Source of the DNA: Papaver somniferum
Lineage: Eukaryota > Streptophyta > Magnoliopsida > Ranunculales > Papaveraceae
Direction: 5' to 3'
DNA: 64,000 nucleotides
Assembly (NCBI RefSeq): GCF_003573695.1
Contig: NC_039359.1
Location: forward strand, 78,010,783 to 78,074,782
In this document: piece by piece, positions 24,576 to 35,228 of the stretch
How the letters are laid out: each line of letters begins with the position of its first letter
How positions within the stretch are numbered: the first letter of the stretch is position 1
Notes under the pieces: model-generated
Database searches by the model: none
What the model was told of the DNA's origin: nothing
What the model saw: the letters and a program-made list of their open reading frames with translations, nothing else
Program-made: the position numbers and the translations under genes

Positions 24576-25177
24576 TGCTCATCAGGATATTGGTCTGGCG
24601 GTTTACAGCGTGCGGCGACACTACGCCCGTTACAAGAAAGTGTCATAAGAGTGAGGCGGTTAGTAAATAAAGGAAGTAATGGTGAAAAGTTTCCTTCATT
24701 ATGGAAACATCAGTTCCAAGCATTACCCGTTACCACTTTCTTTCATTTACTCAACCGTTTCCACTTCTTACGAGAACAGGGTATGTTTTGTTGCGACTTG
24801 TATAAATAGGTCTCACCTATTTCCACCAAAGGACAAGTTTTGTTCAGGAGAATAAAATACTCAGAAATCACTTGTTAGCTTTCCCATCGGTTAGCTTTCC
24901 ACTTTCTGATTCAAGTCGTCAAACAACTACTCTTCCCGAATCAATTATTCTGGTCTCAATACTCTCTTCGCTTCCCTCCCTAGACCAACCCTTCTCATTC
25001 ACTTTGTGATAGAAGCAAGTCTGGAACGTCCATCTCTTGGTTTAGGCCGGATTTGTACAGATTGATCTCTCGAATCAAAGTACTCCCTTGCAGTACATTG
25101 TTTAGGGTTTAGACTCGTTTCTCACACACACACTTGAAATTATCAAAATCAGCAGGAACTGTTTTCACCCTCAAACA
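24576..25177 (+). repeat. Array LTR 5 (terminal 3' LTR)
   Basis: 602 bp, clearly more diverged from LTR 1-4 than they are from each other, as expected for the original 3' LTR. It has TATAAATA at 24801-24808. It ends CTCAAACA directly against the GATGA target duplication and the resuming Spinster coding sequence, so transcripts started here would run into the gene fragment. Confidence 0.85.
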
Positions 25178-26528
25178 GATGAATTTGTTGAATTATGTTG
25201 ATCGGGGAGTTATTGCAAGTACCGTTGTGAATGGAACGCCCAAGGTATGCAAACAAAGTGGTGAATGTATAGAAGGTAAGGGAATTCAGGGAGCTTTCAA
25301 CTTGACAAATTTCCAGGATGGTGCATTGTCTACTGCATTCATGGTTGGACTTCTCGTAGCGTCACCAATATTTGCATACTTAGAGAAGAGATACAACAAA
25401 CCCTTTAGGCTAATTGGAGTAGGATTATTGATTTGGACCATTGCTACAGCTTGTTGTGGCGTTACGTCTAGTTTTTGGAATATTGCTGTTTGTCGGATGT
25501 TAGTTGGTGTTGGCGAGGCTTCGTTCATGAGTCTGGCGGCTCCCTTTATTGATGACAATTCTCCTGTCACAAGGAAAACGTTATGTCTTTGGATCTTTTA
25601 CATGTGTATACCAGTTGGAATTGCATTCAACTATGTTTATGGTAGATTTGTCGCCAGTCATCTCAACTGGCGTTGTGCTTTCTTTGGAGAAGCAATTCTA
25701 ATGTTCTCGTTTTTCCTATTATGCTTTTTCATGGAGCCTTTGCAGTTAAAAGGTTTTGAATCTGGTCAAGCAACGTTAACATTTATGCAAACTGAACTGC
25801 ACGAAGTGAAAATAACAGAAGTTTCTGATCAAGGCAAATATGTTTTCGACATCTCATCTGGAAAAGGCCATTCTAATAACAAGACCTCAAGGAAAATATA
25901 TTTGTTAAAGTGCACAATCAAACGGATTTCAAGATTTTACAAAGACATGATTTGGAAAGACATGAAAGTTCTTTTGTTTGAGAAGGTGTATGTCGTTGGC
26001 GTTCTGGGTTATGTAGCAAATACCTTCGTAATAGGGGCTTATTCTATTGGGGGCCGAAGGATGGTGCCGATATTTATCATATGACTAATCCTGATATTTT
26101 CTTTGGAGGGATTACAATTGTCTGTGGAATATGTGGAACGTTGGACGGCGCTCATCTCCTTGATCGCATAAATTGCTCAATCAAGAACGGGTTTAAGCTT
26201 CTTACCACAACAACAGCTCTTGGAGCACGTATAGTTTCTTAGCATTTTTCGTATTGGGCCAGTTGTTTCTGTTTGGTGCACAAGCACCAGTGAACTTTAT
26301 TTGTCTTCACAGCGTCAAGCCTAATTTAAGACCAATCTCTATGGTGATATCCACAGTAGCAATCCATATCTTTAGTGACGTTCCTTCTTCTCCAATTGTT
26401 GGACTTCTCCAAGATCACATCCACAAATGGAGGACGACTGCTCTTATTCTCACGTCTATCTTTGCTGTCGCTGCTGCTATATGGTTGATAAGAATATTTC
26501 TACACAATGTTGATAGGTACAATGAGGA
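25178..26528 (+). pseudogene. Spinster-like MFS transporter, main fragment
   Basis: After the duplicated GATGA the protein resumes MNLLNYVDRGVIAS, followed by IQGAFNLTNFQDGALSTAFMVGLL-type sequence (helix 2), a VGVGEASF motif (helix 4 region), FIDDNSP, and later DVPSSPIVGLLQDH, all conserved in plant Spinster homologs. The frame is open to 26084. A 1-bp deletion near 26046 shifts it. The next frame carries GPKDGADIYHM and FGGITIVCGICGTL, then a short deletion near 26229 (about a dozen residues of a helix missing) shifts it again. The final frame runs to VDRYNE, where the gypsy element is inserted. No introns are seen. Apparent starts at 25134 and 26254 are TTG codons, not ATG. If translated, only the first 302 codons would be made. 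Loss of function is very likely. Confidence 0.88.
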
Positions 26529-27246
26529 TGTAGATGTGGAAAACCCTACCTCTACATCCAAGAAACATAAACAGACACACAATGAAGTAAACAAGCAAGG
26601 GATGCACAAGAACACAAGATATACGTGGTTCGGTATGATTACCTACGTCCACGGAGGTGAAAGGATGATCTTATTACTTGATTTCAAGGTTACAAGGGAT
26701 GTGAATCACTAGAAAGCTCTCTTTTCTCACTACAAGATCTTAGTATTCTCTCTTCCCTCACTGATTACTTGCCCTCTAGCTCTCTACATAGCTCTCTATT
26801 TATACCTACAAATGATGATACATCCAAGTTATAGTGTGTGTCGCGGTATATCTTACTTGATGTCCTTCTCGGGTGGCTGGTGATGTCTCATCCAAGATGT
26901 AGGGCCGAACCTAGTGATGTCTTCTCCCGATGTCCATCCATCTGATATCGATTGCTTAGAAAGTGTAGACGATGTCGCCCTTGATGTTCTTAGCCGAGTC
27001 TTACTTTGACCAAATTCTCCTTATCCTTTCAACTACCTCGTCAGTGCATTTATTGTTCTTGTACTCGATGGATATCTCTTCAGTCACTTCCGATCTTTAC
27101 ACGTATTGTCTTCACGGGTTTTCATGGTATCTCTTTTCTCGCGCCAAGGACGGGTAGGATGATTTGGTGCTTCACTCTTTATCTGTTGTCGATGCCCTAC
27201 TACCTAGGACTGCTCCACATGGATCTGTGGATTATTGACACCTACA
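26529..27246 (-). repeat. Gypsy 3' LTR
   Basis: In element orientation it begins TGTAGGTG and ends CATCTACA. It matches the other LTR base for base in length. A purine-rich tract (gaaagaagaggc) lies immediately inside it on the minus strand and would serve as plus-strand primer. Plus-strand reading from the Spinster gene continues in frame for 61 codons into this LTR before a stop at 26712. Confidence 0.92.
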
Positions 27247-27633
27247 TTTATGCCTCTTCTTTCACTCGTGTGTTTGACACGGGGGAAAGAAATCGCTTCG
27301 TCTCCCACGTCCACTGCCATGCCGTGTTTCACGTCATGTTGTTCCCCACTACACTCATCTTTATGACCTGTTGACCTTCTTTGCCGGTTACAATCGTTGG
27401 GACTATAAATTCAAATCATAGACCCTTGGTCTTTTACTTTTCCCTTTTCCAAAACTTGCACTCTATTTCCTTAGTTTCTTATTTCAACAGCTGCTCTGAT
27501 ATCCCTTCGTCTTCTGATTCTTTGAGAGGTTCAACCATCTTTTGATCCTTCCATTGCTTTCTCTTTGCTGCTGTTGAGATTTTTGCCGCTTGCTATCTTC
27601 TTTAGTTCGAGATTTCTTCCCAACAGTTCTTCC

Positions 27634-30590
27634 ATGTCTTCTTTCACTCCCTCCATGACAGAAAAGAGGTGTGTCAGTTATACCTTCTCTGATGATGATG
27701 GTGTTCCCGTTGATTCTTTGTTTATTGTTGACAACCCTTCCCACCATGATTATCGCGCCCTTAACTCTATCCTTTTTGAAGGTTCTCCTTCGTTTTCATG
27801 TAGGAATGACAAAAGGGTTGCCAAGGATTTGACTGATGAACAGTTCATTAAGCAGTTAAAAGATGATTTTGATCTCCACGGTTATGACATCAAACTCTTA
27901 TCGGGCCAAAAGGGTGTTTTGAAAAAGAATGATGTCATGAACTTTCCTCACTCATCGAAGCGACCGTTATCACCAAGGGTTAGTTGGATCTCGGGCTATG
28001 CTTCCCGCTGTATGATCCTATCCGTCCCTTCATATATGAAGCTCTTTAAAAGATTCGTCCTTCTCGTGCATTAGCCCAATGGAATGGTAAAACCTTCCGT
28101 ATCATGGCCGAGTGAGAGAGGCGAGGACGAGGCGAATGCTCTGCTACTGAGTGGTTAACCTATGATCCTTCTGAGGCAGGCGACTATACCCCTGCCAGTT
28201 TTGCTACCAACTATCGAAGTGAGACTTCCACTAATGGTGATCTTGCCGGTTTTGCTGCTAGCCCTCATCGCCATAAATCTCTCCCCGAGGGTGTTAAGAA
28301 GCTGTTGTTGGATGAGGATCCGGAGATAGGTACTTCTAACAAACATTCCCGTCATACTAGCGATGTTGCTTGGGGTCGGGTCTCTCTTGATATTTATGGT
28401 CCTCTTCTGAGTGGACGATTTCCTCCTCCAGCTGAGCCCTATCCATTTTGGGTGGTTAACGTTGATCGGGTAAGTTGCTTCGTCTGTTTTACTTTGTCGG
28501 CTCGAGTATCTAGATGAGTCATGTTTTGATCTTTTCGTGTTTTGCATCCTCAGTCTCAAAGTAGCCAATTTAAGGCTTCGGTTTCTAAGAAGAGGGATAT
28601 AGGTCCTGGCACAGGAGTCGAGGGAGAGGCAGGGAAGGTAACAAATATACTGCTCTACCCACAGTACATGTACTTTCCCCTATTTGTTTCCTTACATGGA
28701 TCTAATGAAGACTCATGTGCAGAGATAAAAAGATGAGAAGGGAAATGTGGAGAGTGTTTCTGCGGGCCGGTGGTGAGGATCCCGATGATCGGCTTCCCTT
28801 GTCTCAGTTTCTGAAGAAGTCCCCCAAAAAATCTTCTGATGTTTCTACTACCGTTGTAGGTGGTAAGCCTAATGGGAAGGGTAAAGAACCGAAGGTCGGT
28901 GAGTCTTCCCCAGAGACAGTTGTGCCCCAGCAGTCTGCTGATAAAGGTGTCGTCCTTGCCGATGGTGTTGTGCTTCTGTTGTCGGCTGGTGAGGATGAGG
29001 ACGATGTCGATTTCTTTGACGAGGAGGACGGGGACGGTGGTGCTGGTGAGGAAGATCCGAAGCAGAGAGACAAGTCCGTTGGTGATGAAAATAATGTTGT
29101 TTCTGAGGGTTTGGAAAACATTGCTCCTGGGGGAGAGTTGTTGGAAACCGTGCCTCCTGTTGTTCCTTCCCCGAGTACGGGACAGACCACCTTCTTCACT
29201 TTCTCGAGCCCGGTGTGCAATTCTCTAGGGGCTCTTACTTATCCTGATTTTGGATCCCTAACCGACAAGGAGATAATCCAGGATGTATCCTTGTATTATG
29301 TTGGTCTGAAGGGCACCTTCGATCAAATGGTGAGTGAACGTTCTTGTGCCGTGAGTAAACTTTCTTATAATCATATTGTCGTAATGTGGTTAGTTCCTTA
29401 TGATATGAAGTGCGATGTTCTCAGGCTGTCAATAGGCAGTTGCTAGATGCGGCGATAAAGCGGAAGGAATTAGCAGAAATGGAGAACCTTCGTCTTGAAT
29501 TGCATCGAGAGCAGGAGTGAGCTCGAGGACTAGAGAAGAAGTTAGCCGAGACCCAAGGTATTTATCCAAAACAGCAGTCGCCATGATTGACTCCATGGTG
29601 CCAATATCCTGAATTTAATATTATCTTGTCAGCCGAGATGTCTAGTATAGATGCCGACGCAGCTTCTGAATATCGTTTGTTGAAGAGAAATTGGACATTA
29701 AACTGAGCCATGTTGATAATCTTCACTAAAGAATTGTGAATAAGGACGACAAGATAGATCGGCAAACGGCCGAGCTCGAGCAACTTCGAGATGAGCTACT
29801 TCGATATCAGAGATTTGAGTATGTGCGTGACGAGATGGAAAATCTTCGGATGAACTTGTCTCGAGCCCAAGGAATTGCTTCCGAGAAGACGTTGTTGGCT
29901 GACAGCTTGGAGGGTCAGTGCGGTAGGCCGAGACTTCAGATTAGGGACCTGCATGTCGATCATAAACGGATAATGAAATATAAAGACACTGCGGAAAGGT
30001 CTAACCATGAATTAAGGGAAAAACTTCGACAGTTTGATCAGGTATCCTAAAATTTGGAGTGGGTTCAGGCTCAGTTATCGGGTCTACAGTTGGCACATGA
30101 TCGGCAGAAGGCTAGCTGGAGCGACCACAAAAAATATTTCCCCACCAATTAGTTCAACGAGCAACATTATAATAAGTTGACTGCTAAGATCTCGGCCCTT
30201 GAGTGTAGTTTGCTTAAGTCCGATGAAACCGTTAAAGTAGTTTTTCCCTTGCTTGAAGGTGTTGATGCTTGCGTTGTGTTATGTTTGCATTTTAATGTTA
30301 TGATGTTGTTGCCCTTATCACTAATCGTCTCTTCTTAACTGCAGTTGAACAAGGGAAGGTGAAGTCTTTGGAGAAAGATAATGTTCGGCTAAGGGCGAGG
30401 GAGACCCAACTACTTGGGAAGGTGGCTACTGCTGAGGAGGCCTCGACTCAACTGACTCGGGATTTTGCTGCCGAGAAGGAGAAGTTCAACACCGAGATTG
30501 TCGCCAAAGTAAAATAAGGTGTGAAGGCGGTTATGGAGAAGAAGCGGGCCGATGTTGCTGCTAAGAAGGCAGGCTCAGGATAAGTTCCTC
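27634..30590 (+). pseudogene. Antisense ORF of the Tat element (plant gypsy-type transposon protein), intron-containing and degenerate
   Basis: It lies on the strand opposite to gag-pol, between integrase and the 3' LTR. Exon 1 starts MSSFTPSMTEKRCVSYTF and, after a frameshift near 27990, reaches FPLYDPIRPFIYEAL and an RALAQWNGKTFRI stretch, which resembles the 'putative gypsy type transposon' domain found in plant retroelements. In-frame stops occur near 28050 and 28113. Good splice signals divide it: GTAAGT at 28470, CAG before 28554, GTAACA at 28638, CAG before 28723, GTGAGT at 29330, CAG before 29425. The exon at 28723-29329 is Ser/Pro/Asp/Glu-rich. Later pieces (29425-29555, 29736-30050, 30346-30590) are Glu/Leu/Arg-rich coiled coil with one TGA. 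The function of this ORF family is unknown. Confidence 0.75.
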
Positions 30591-30599
30591 CAAAGGCAT

Positions 30600-31111
30600 A
30601 GGTAGATCTTTTGTATGTATGCGTCACTATTGTGCCCTTTGCATTGGGCTATAATTCGCTTAAACACCATTATTTTTTCCGATAATTTTCTTTTAAGGGG
30701 TGCTGTGTCGCCAATCGGTTGTTTTAGTTGTTTTCAGACATTTTCATTTGTGATGCGTTGACCGTACTTTGTTGTTTTTATATGACATGTTAATGTTTCT
30801 CTGCATGAAAAACGATTTACTTAGTTAGTATAAGTTCCATTTCTGTCGAACACACTCAACAGGGAGGGTCATTGGGCCCAATGCCATGTCCCGATTGAGG
30901 CATCTCATCAACGTCATTCTGATCTAGTGGTAGGGTATTTGGTCATTCCTAGGTTTTATTGGCTCGATATCCCCAAGGAGTTATCAATTAACTGTATTGG
31001 GCAAGTGATTTCGGCCACTTGCGAGGGGAGAAATGTTGTATGCTTGATTATCGGGTACTCATGACCCGACAATCGGCCACTTGGTTTCCAACCACCAGGG
31101 CCCTTAGACTA
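30600..31111. other. Non-coding spacer between antisense ORF and integrase
   Basis: No coding potential is recognised on either strand. The sequence is T-rich near 30660-30850 and may hold the 3' end of the antisense transcript. Confidence 0.45.
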
Positions 31112-31285
31112 CCTCGGCACTTGCACACTGCCACTGCCCCGATTTCTCATTTTCCATCGAGTGTAAGACACCTCGACACTTGCACACTTCCATCGCCCCG
31201 AGTACGAATGTCCATTCGAGTGTAAGTCACCTCGGCACTTGCACACTGCCGTCGCCCCGAGTACGAATGACCATTAGACGCAATT
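31112..31285. repeat. Three tandem copies of a 59-bp repeat inside the gypsy element
   Basis: Copies start at 31112, 31171 and 31230 with cctcggcacttgcacactgc or a close variant, followed by a cgccccgagtacgaatg block. The third copy is partial at its end. The repeat sits just downstream of the integrase stop in element orientation, between the two converging coding regions. Tandem repeats in this position are common in Tat elements. Confidence 0.8.
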
Positions 31286-31356
31286 TTCACATTCCCTACC
31301 CCACGTGGATTTTTAAGGAAATAAATAACAGAATATAATTCATGTTTACACACCTC

Positions 31357-33148
31357 TCATGGGTGATATAACTTCAGACGCCTAGCGTTCCATGGTTGTG
31401 GTTCGGGTGTTCCATCTGGATTCAATATCTTATACGCCCCTTCACCAAACTTTTCCACAATGGTATAGGGCCCTCCCCATCGTGCCGCTAGTTTACCGCC
31501 CTTCTTGTCACGCTCGTAGGTGAGTAGTTCTTTCCGTACCAATTGCCGGGTTCAAATTCTCTCCGTCGAACTCGTTTGTTGTATTCACGTTGTAATCTCC
31601 TTTGGTAATTTCCATTTTTTGTAAGGCCATTTCCCTTGTTTATTCTAAGTTATCGAGCTTGGATAAAATAAGATCCGCCGAGATATTCCATGTCCACGCC
31701 TAGGTTCTTGTTGTAGGTATCATTGACTCGGTTGGAAGAATAGCTTCTGTCCCGTATATTAGCATGAAGGGTGATAAGCCGGTTGCTTCCCTTCGAGTAG
31801 TCCTGTAAGCCCATAAAACGTTGTAGAGCTCCTCACACCACTCGCCATATTCTCCGTCCATCTTCTATTTTAGGTTGTCGGCTATGGTTTTATTTGTGAT
31901 CTCGGCATGCCCGTTACTCTGGGGGTAAAGGGGTGTTGCCTTGATTTTCCGGATGATGTAGGTGTTAAATAGCAGGTCAATGTTCTTGCCCTATAAATGT
32001 TTTCCATTATCCAAGACGATTGCTGCTAGTACGCCAAAACGAAAAATGATGTGTTCCCATATAAGACGAAAAACGTCCTTATCCCGAATGTTCCGCAGTG
32101 GTGCAGCTTCCACCCATTTTGTGAAGTAGTCAGTAGCCACAATTAAATATTTTCTCTGTCCCGACCCGAAATGTAAGGGCCCTACAATATCTATCCCCCA
32201 CTTGGCGAAAGGCCAAGGTCTAATCATTGAGTTTAGAGTTACTGCAGGTGCATGTATCTTTTTGCCAAACTTTTGGCATTCATCGCAAATTAATGCCATA
32301 TGTTTTGCATCTTCGTTCATGTAGGGCCAAAAATATCCCATGGTCTTGGCTCGGGTTGCCAAGCTCCGACCCGATCTATGATTTCCCGCGACCCCGTAAT
32401 GTAGCTCGTTTAGTATTGAGTGTCCTTCTTCTTTGCTTAGGCATCTTAATAGTGGCCCTAGGTAGGACTTTCTGTACAGAACACCGTCTCTTAGTTCGTA
32501 AGCCGCTGCTTTGCTTTTAATTTTGTTGATATCAGGTCGTCCCTTGGGTAACTCTCCCGTCTCCAAGTACTGGTGAATGGGTTTTCTCCAATCGCCGGCT
32601 TCATATTTATCGGCTGTGGTTACTGCTACATATACCTTTATGTCTACTGGCTCAGGTACAGATGGCATCAGGATTCTCATGACTCTGATGCCTTCAATGC
32701 TCGGGTCTGTTAGCATGGAGGCGATGTATGCCAATGCGTCCGAATGTCGATTATATTTTCTGAATATGTGTCGGAACTTGATGTTTGGTATTTGGCCGAT
32801 ATAAAATTGGGAGAGATCCCAATACTTCTGCAATACTGGGTCATGTATAGCGTACTGCCCGTTGATCTGCCTATTAACTAACTGAGAGTCACTAGTTAGC
32901 CTCATGTCGTGGATCCCCATTTCGACTATCAGCCACAAAGCATGTATCACAGCTTCGTACTCGGTTACATTGTTTGTTGCCTTGAATTCAAGCCTAAAAG
33001 AGTGAACCATCTTCTTCCTCTTTTGTCTGGTGAAGACTAGTCCTAATCCCGACCCATCTTTATTCGACGACCCGTCTACGAAGACTTCCCATCTCGCCGG
33101 ACTGCAGGTTTCAAGGAGGTCGTACGGATCTTCTCGGTCTTCTTCCAT
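31357..33148 (-). pseudogene. Gypsy pol, 3' half: second RNase H and integrase
   Basis: The frame from 33148 to 31991 opens with WEVFVDGSSN and GSGLG, then ATNNVTEYEAVIHAL and SDSQL, an RNase H of the extra (archaeal-like) type that Tat elements carry after their first RNase H. Next come the HHCC zinc region (LHYGVAGNHRSGRS ... CDECQ) and the catalytic core with GIDIVGPL, TDYFTKW and VLDNGKH. The 31542-31991 stretch covers the rest of the core and is broken by stops. The last frame (31542-31357) holds the C-terminal GPYTIVEKFGEGAYKI, the GPY/F module. The normal Ser in the DNG context is missing, and the frame ends soon after, so integrase is inactive. Confidence 0.85.
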
Positions 33149-33214
33149 GCCTGGAATGTCTTCGACTTCGTCCTTATCGTCTAAAGGGAAATCTGCCAGA
33201 AAGTCGGCTACTGC

Positions 33215-34353
33215 CTATGCCTTTGCCGTTCTCATCTCATAGAAGAAATCGAACTGTTTGATTTGAGCACTCCATTTAGAGACCCGTCCCAACCTTGCTG
33301 TATTATCAAGCACTGATTCTATGGAATACTTCATAAGTACTCGAATTCTGTGAGTTTGGAAATACGTTAGAAGCTTTTGTGTTGCAAACACTAAGGCTAG
33401 TATCAATTTCTCAATTTTGGTGTAGTTCTTCTCCGCCGGGTTCATAGTTTTGCTTATGAAGTGCACATGCTTCTCTTCTGCCCCCATATTTTTGACTAAG
33501 ACCGCACTTATGGCATAACTCGTTGACCCGAGATATAGGGTAAGCACTTTGTCGGGCTCGGGTCTTTGTAACACTCGTAGACTCGCTAGATGTTGCTTAA
33601 TTTTTTTTTGAATGCCTCCTCACACTCCTCACTCCATTTGAATTTTTCTTCTTTTCTTAATGTCCCGAAGAAATCTTTACATTTATCTGAAGATCGTGAG
33701 ATGAATCTCCCTAGTGCTGCCAAGTTTCTGTTTAACCTCTGTACATCTTTAATGGTCACCGGGGATGACATATCCAACAAATATCTAATCTTTTCCGGGT
33801 CGGATTCTATACCTTTATCGGTAATTATGTATCCCAGGAACTTACTCGAGGTAACCCAAAAAGTGCATTTGGCCGGGTTTACTCGCATCTTATATTTTCT
33901 CGTCGTTCGAAAGATTTACCGAAGATCGTCGATGTGGTTGGATGCATCTCTGCTTTTGACTAACATGTCGTCTACATAAACCTCTATGGTGTTGTGTATC
34001 TTTTCGTCGAACATATCTTCCACCAACCTTTGATAAGTGGCACCGACGTTGCTCAATCCAAATGGCATCTTAGTGTAGCAATACAACCCTCTAGGCGTAA
34101 AGAAATACGTATGTTCTTGATCCTCGGGGGAAAGGGGGATTTGATTGTATCCCGAGTACCTGTCCATTAGTGTTACCGCTTTGTATCCAACTATGGATTC
34201 CACTAGTTGATCAATACTGGGGAGAGGGAAGCTGTCCTTCGGGCAAGCTTTATTCAAGTCACTGAAGTCGATGCAAATCCTAACTCCTCCATTTCTTTTA
34301 GGGACTATCACCATGTTTGATATCCATTGCGCCTTTCGAATAATCCCAGCCAT
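33215..34353 (-). pseudogene. Gypsy reverse transcriptase and first RNase H
   Basis: Three consecutive minus frames make one RT-RNase H region. 34353-33916 has WISNMVIVPKRNGGVRIC, DLNKACPKDSFPLP, MDRYSGYNQI, MPFGLSNVGATYQRL and the catalytic YVDDMLVKS. 33888-33586 has the connection region with CTFWVTSSKFLGYI. 33574-33215 has the degenerate gypsy-type RNase H (YAISAVLV, HFISKTMNPAEKNYTKIEKL). The YVDD metal-binding pair is intact. Breaks between the frames show the copy is dead, although each domain is well preserved. Confidence 0.87.
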
Positions 34354-35157
34354 TTATAGGGTTTTTAACTCGGCCTCTACTGCGGCTTGTAGCTCTGGCG
34401 CAATCCTTCGCATCTTTTGTCGGATCGGATTGAATTTGTGATTTATCCTTAGAAGATGTGAACATACCCCTGGATCGATTCCCTCAATTTCATGCATTTG
34501 ACAGGCAAATACATCCATGTGTTCCCTCAATAGAGCTATTAACTTCTTTGTTTGTTCGTCCAATAGCAGAGTTCCAATTCTTACCATCTTCGGTTCTTCC
34601 TTAGTCCCTAGGTTAACCTGAAGGGTAGATTCTAAGGCCGAGAAATTGGGCTTTGGATTCTTCGAAAGCTCGGTTTTCCCTTCAACCGATGTCACCTCCT
34701 TTGATTGCTATAAGATCTCTTTCTCGCCTGTTTCGTGAGCTGTGATGGCTTGTGAGAGCAGCTTTTCCAATTCTTCCCCTGCTTTTATCTCCTTGGATTT
34801 GTTCTTTTCTCGGCGCTGTTTTGATCGTCTTTCTTCATTTTGCTGGATATCTAACTTCATGAACTGTCTCGCGGATTGGGGGTTGCCTAATACTTCCACC
34901 GCCCCTCCATAAGATGGGAATATTAACCTTTGATGATATGACGATGCCACCCCTTTGATGCCTGCAATACATGGTCTGCCCAGGATATCCTCATAAGGCG
35001 ATACGACATCTACCGCACAGAAGGTGGTAAGCGTGTCCAAGTACCCCTCTCCATCCGAAACTGTGAGAGTGACTTCTCCCTTTGGTATAGTCACTGTACC
35101 GTTGAAGCCGTAAATTCGATAAGTTGACGGGATTAAAATGTCATCAGACATCTCCAT
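34354..35157 (-). pseudogene. Gypsy protease and protease-RT linker
   Basis: 35157-34708 encodes DDILIPSTYRIYGFNGTVTI, a beta-rich region, CAVDVVSPYEDILGRPCI and a basic linker (EERRSKQRREKNKSKE). DILGRP is the conserved C-terminal protease landmark in gypsy elements. The D-S/T-G active-site part lies just upstream and is split over a frame change near 35170-35230. A stop separates it from 34695-34354, which has the RT-proximal MHEIEGIDPGVCSHLL and LRINHKFNPIRQKMRR segments. Confidence 0.75.
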
Positions 35158-35228
35158 CTTTTAAACGTGTCGTAAAAGAGGACCTCAACTGAGCTCCCAC
35201 TGTCCATCAATATTATTTTGACTCCCCA

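Larger units (their letters stand above)
11994..25177 (+). mobile_element. Tandem LTR-sharing array of a non-autonomous LTR retroelement, inserted in the Spinster gene
   Basis: The insertion begins with TG and ends with CA and is bracketed by the 5-bp host duplication GATGA (11989-11993 and 25178-25182), the signature of LTR-retrotransposon integrase. Inside are five direct LTRs (ends at 14928, 17487, 20046, 22605, 25177). The first three intervals are exactly 2559 bp and the last is 2572. Each LTR is followed by a TTGGTGACCACCG primer-site-like start and preceded by a purine tract (aactggggga-type). The internal regions have no gag or pol and consist of 70-bp and roughly 200-bp repeats. Such LTR-internal-LTR-internal ladders are expected from unequal recombination between LTRs. 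The left 242 bp does not resemble the LTR, so the 5' LTR is missing or replaced. All long frames inside are repeat artefacts. Confidence 0.85.

Noticed and set aside
25134..25177. Extended N-terminus of the Spinster frame into the LTR
   Set aside because: The apparent start is a TTG codon. The first ATG is at 25179 and the upstream codons are LTR sequence.
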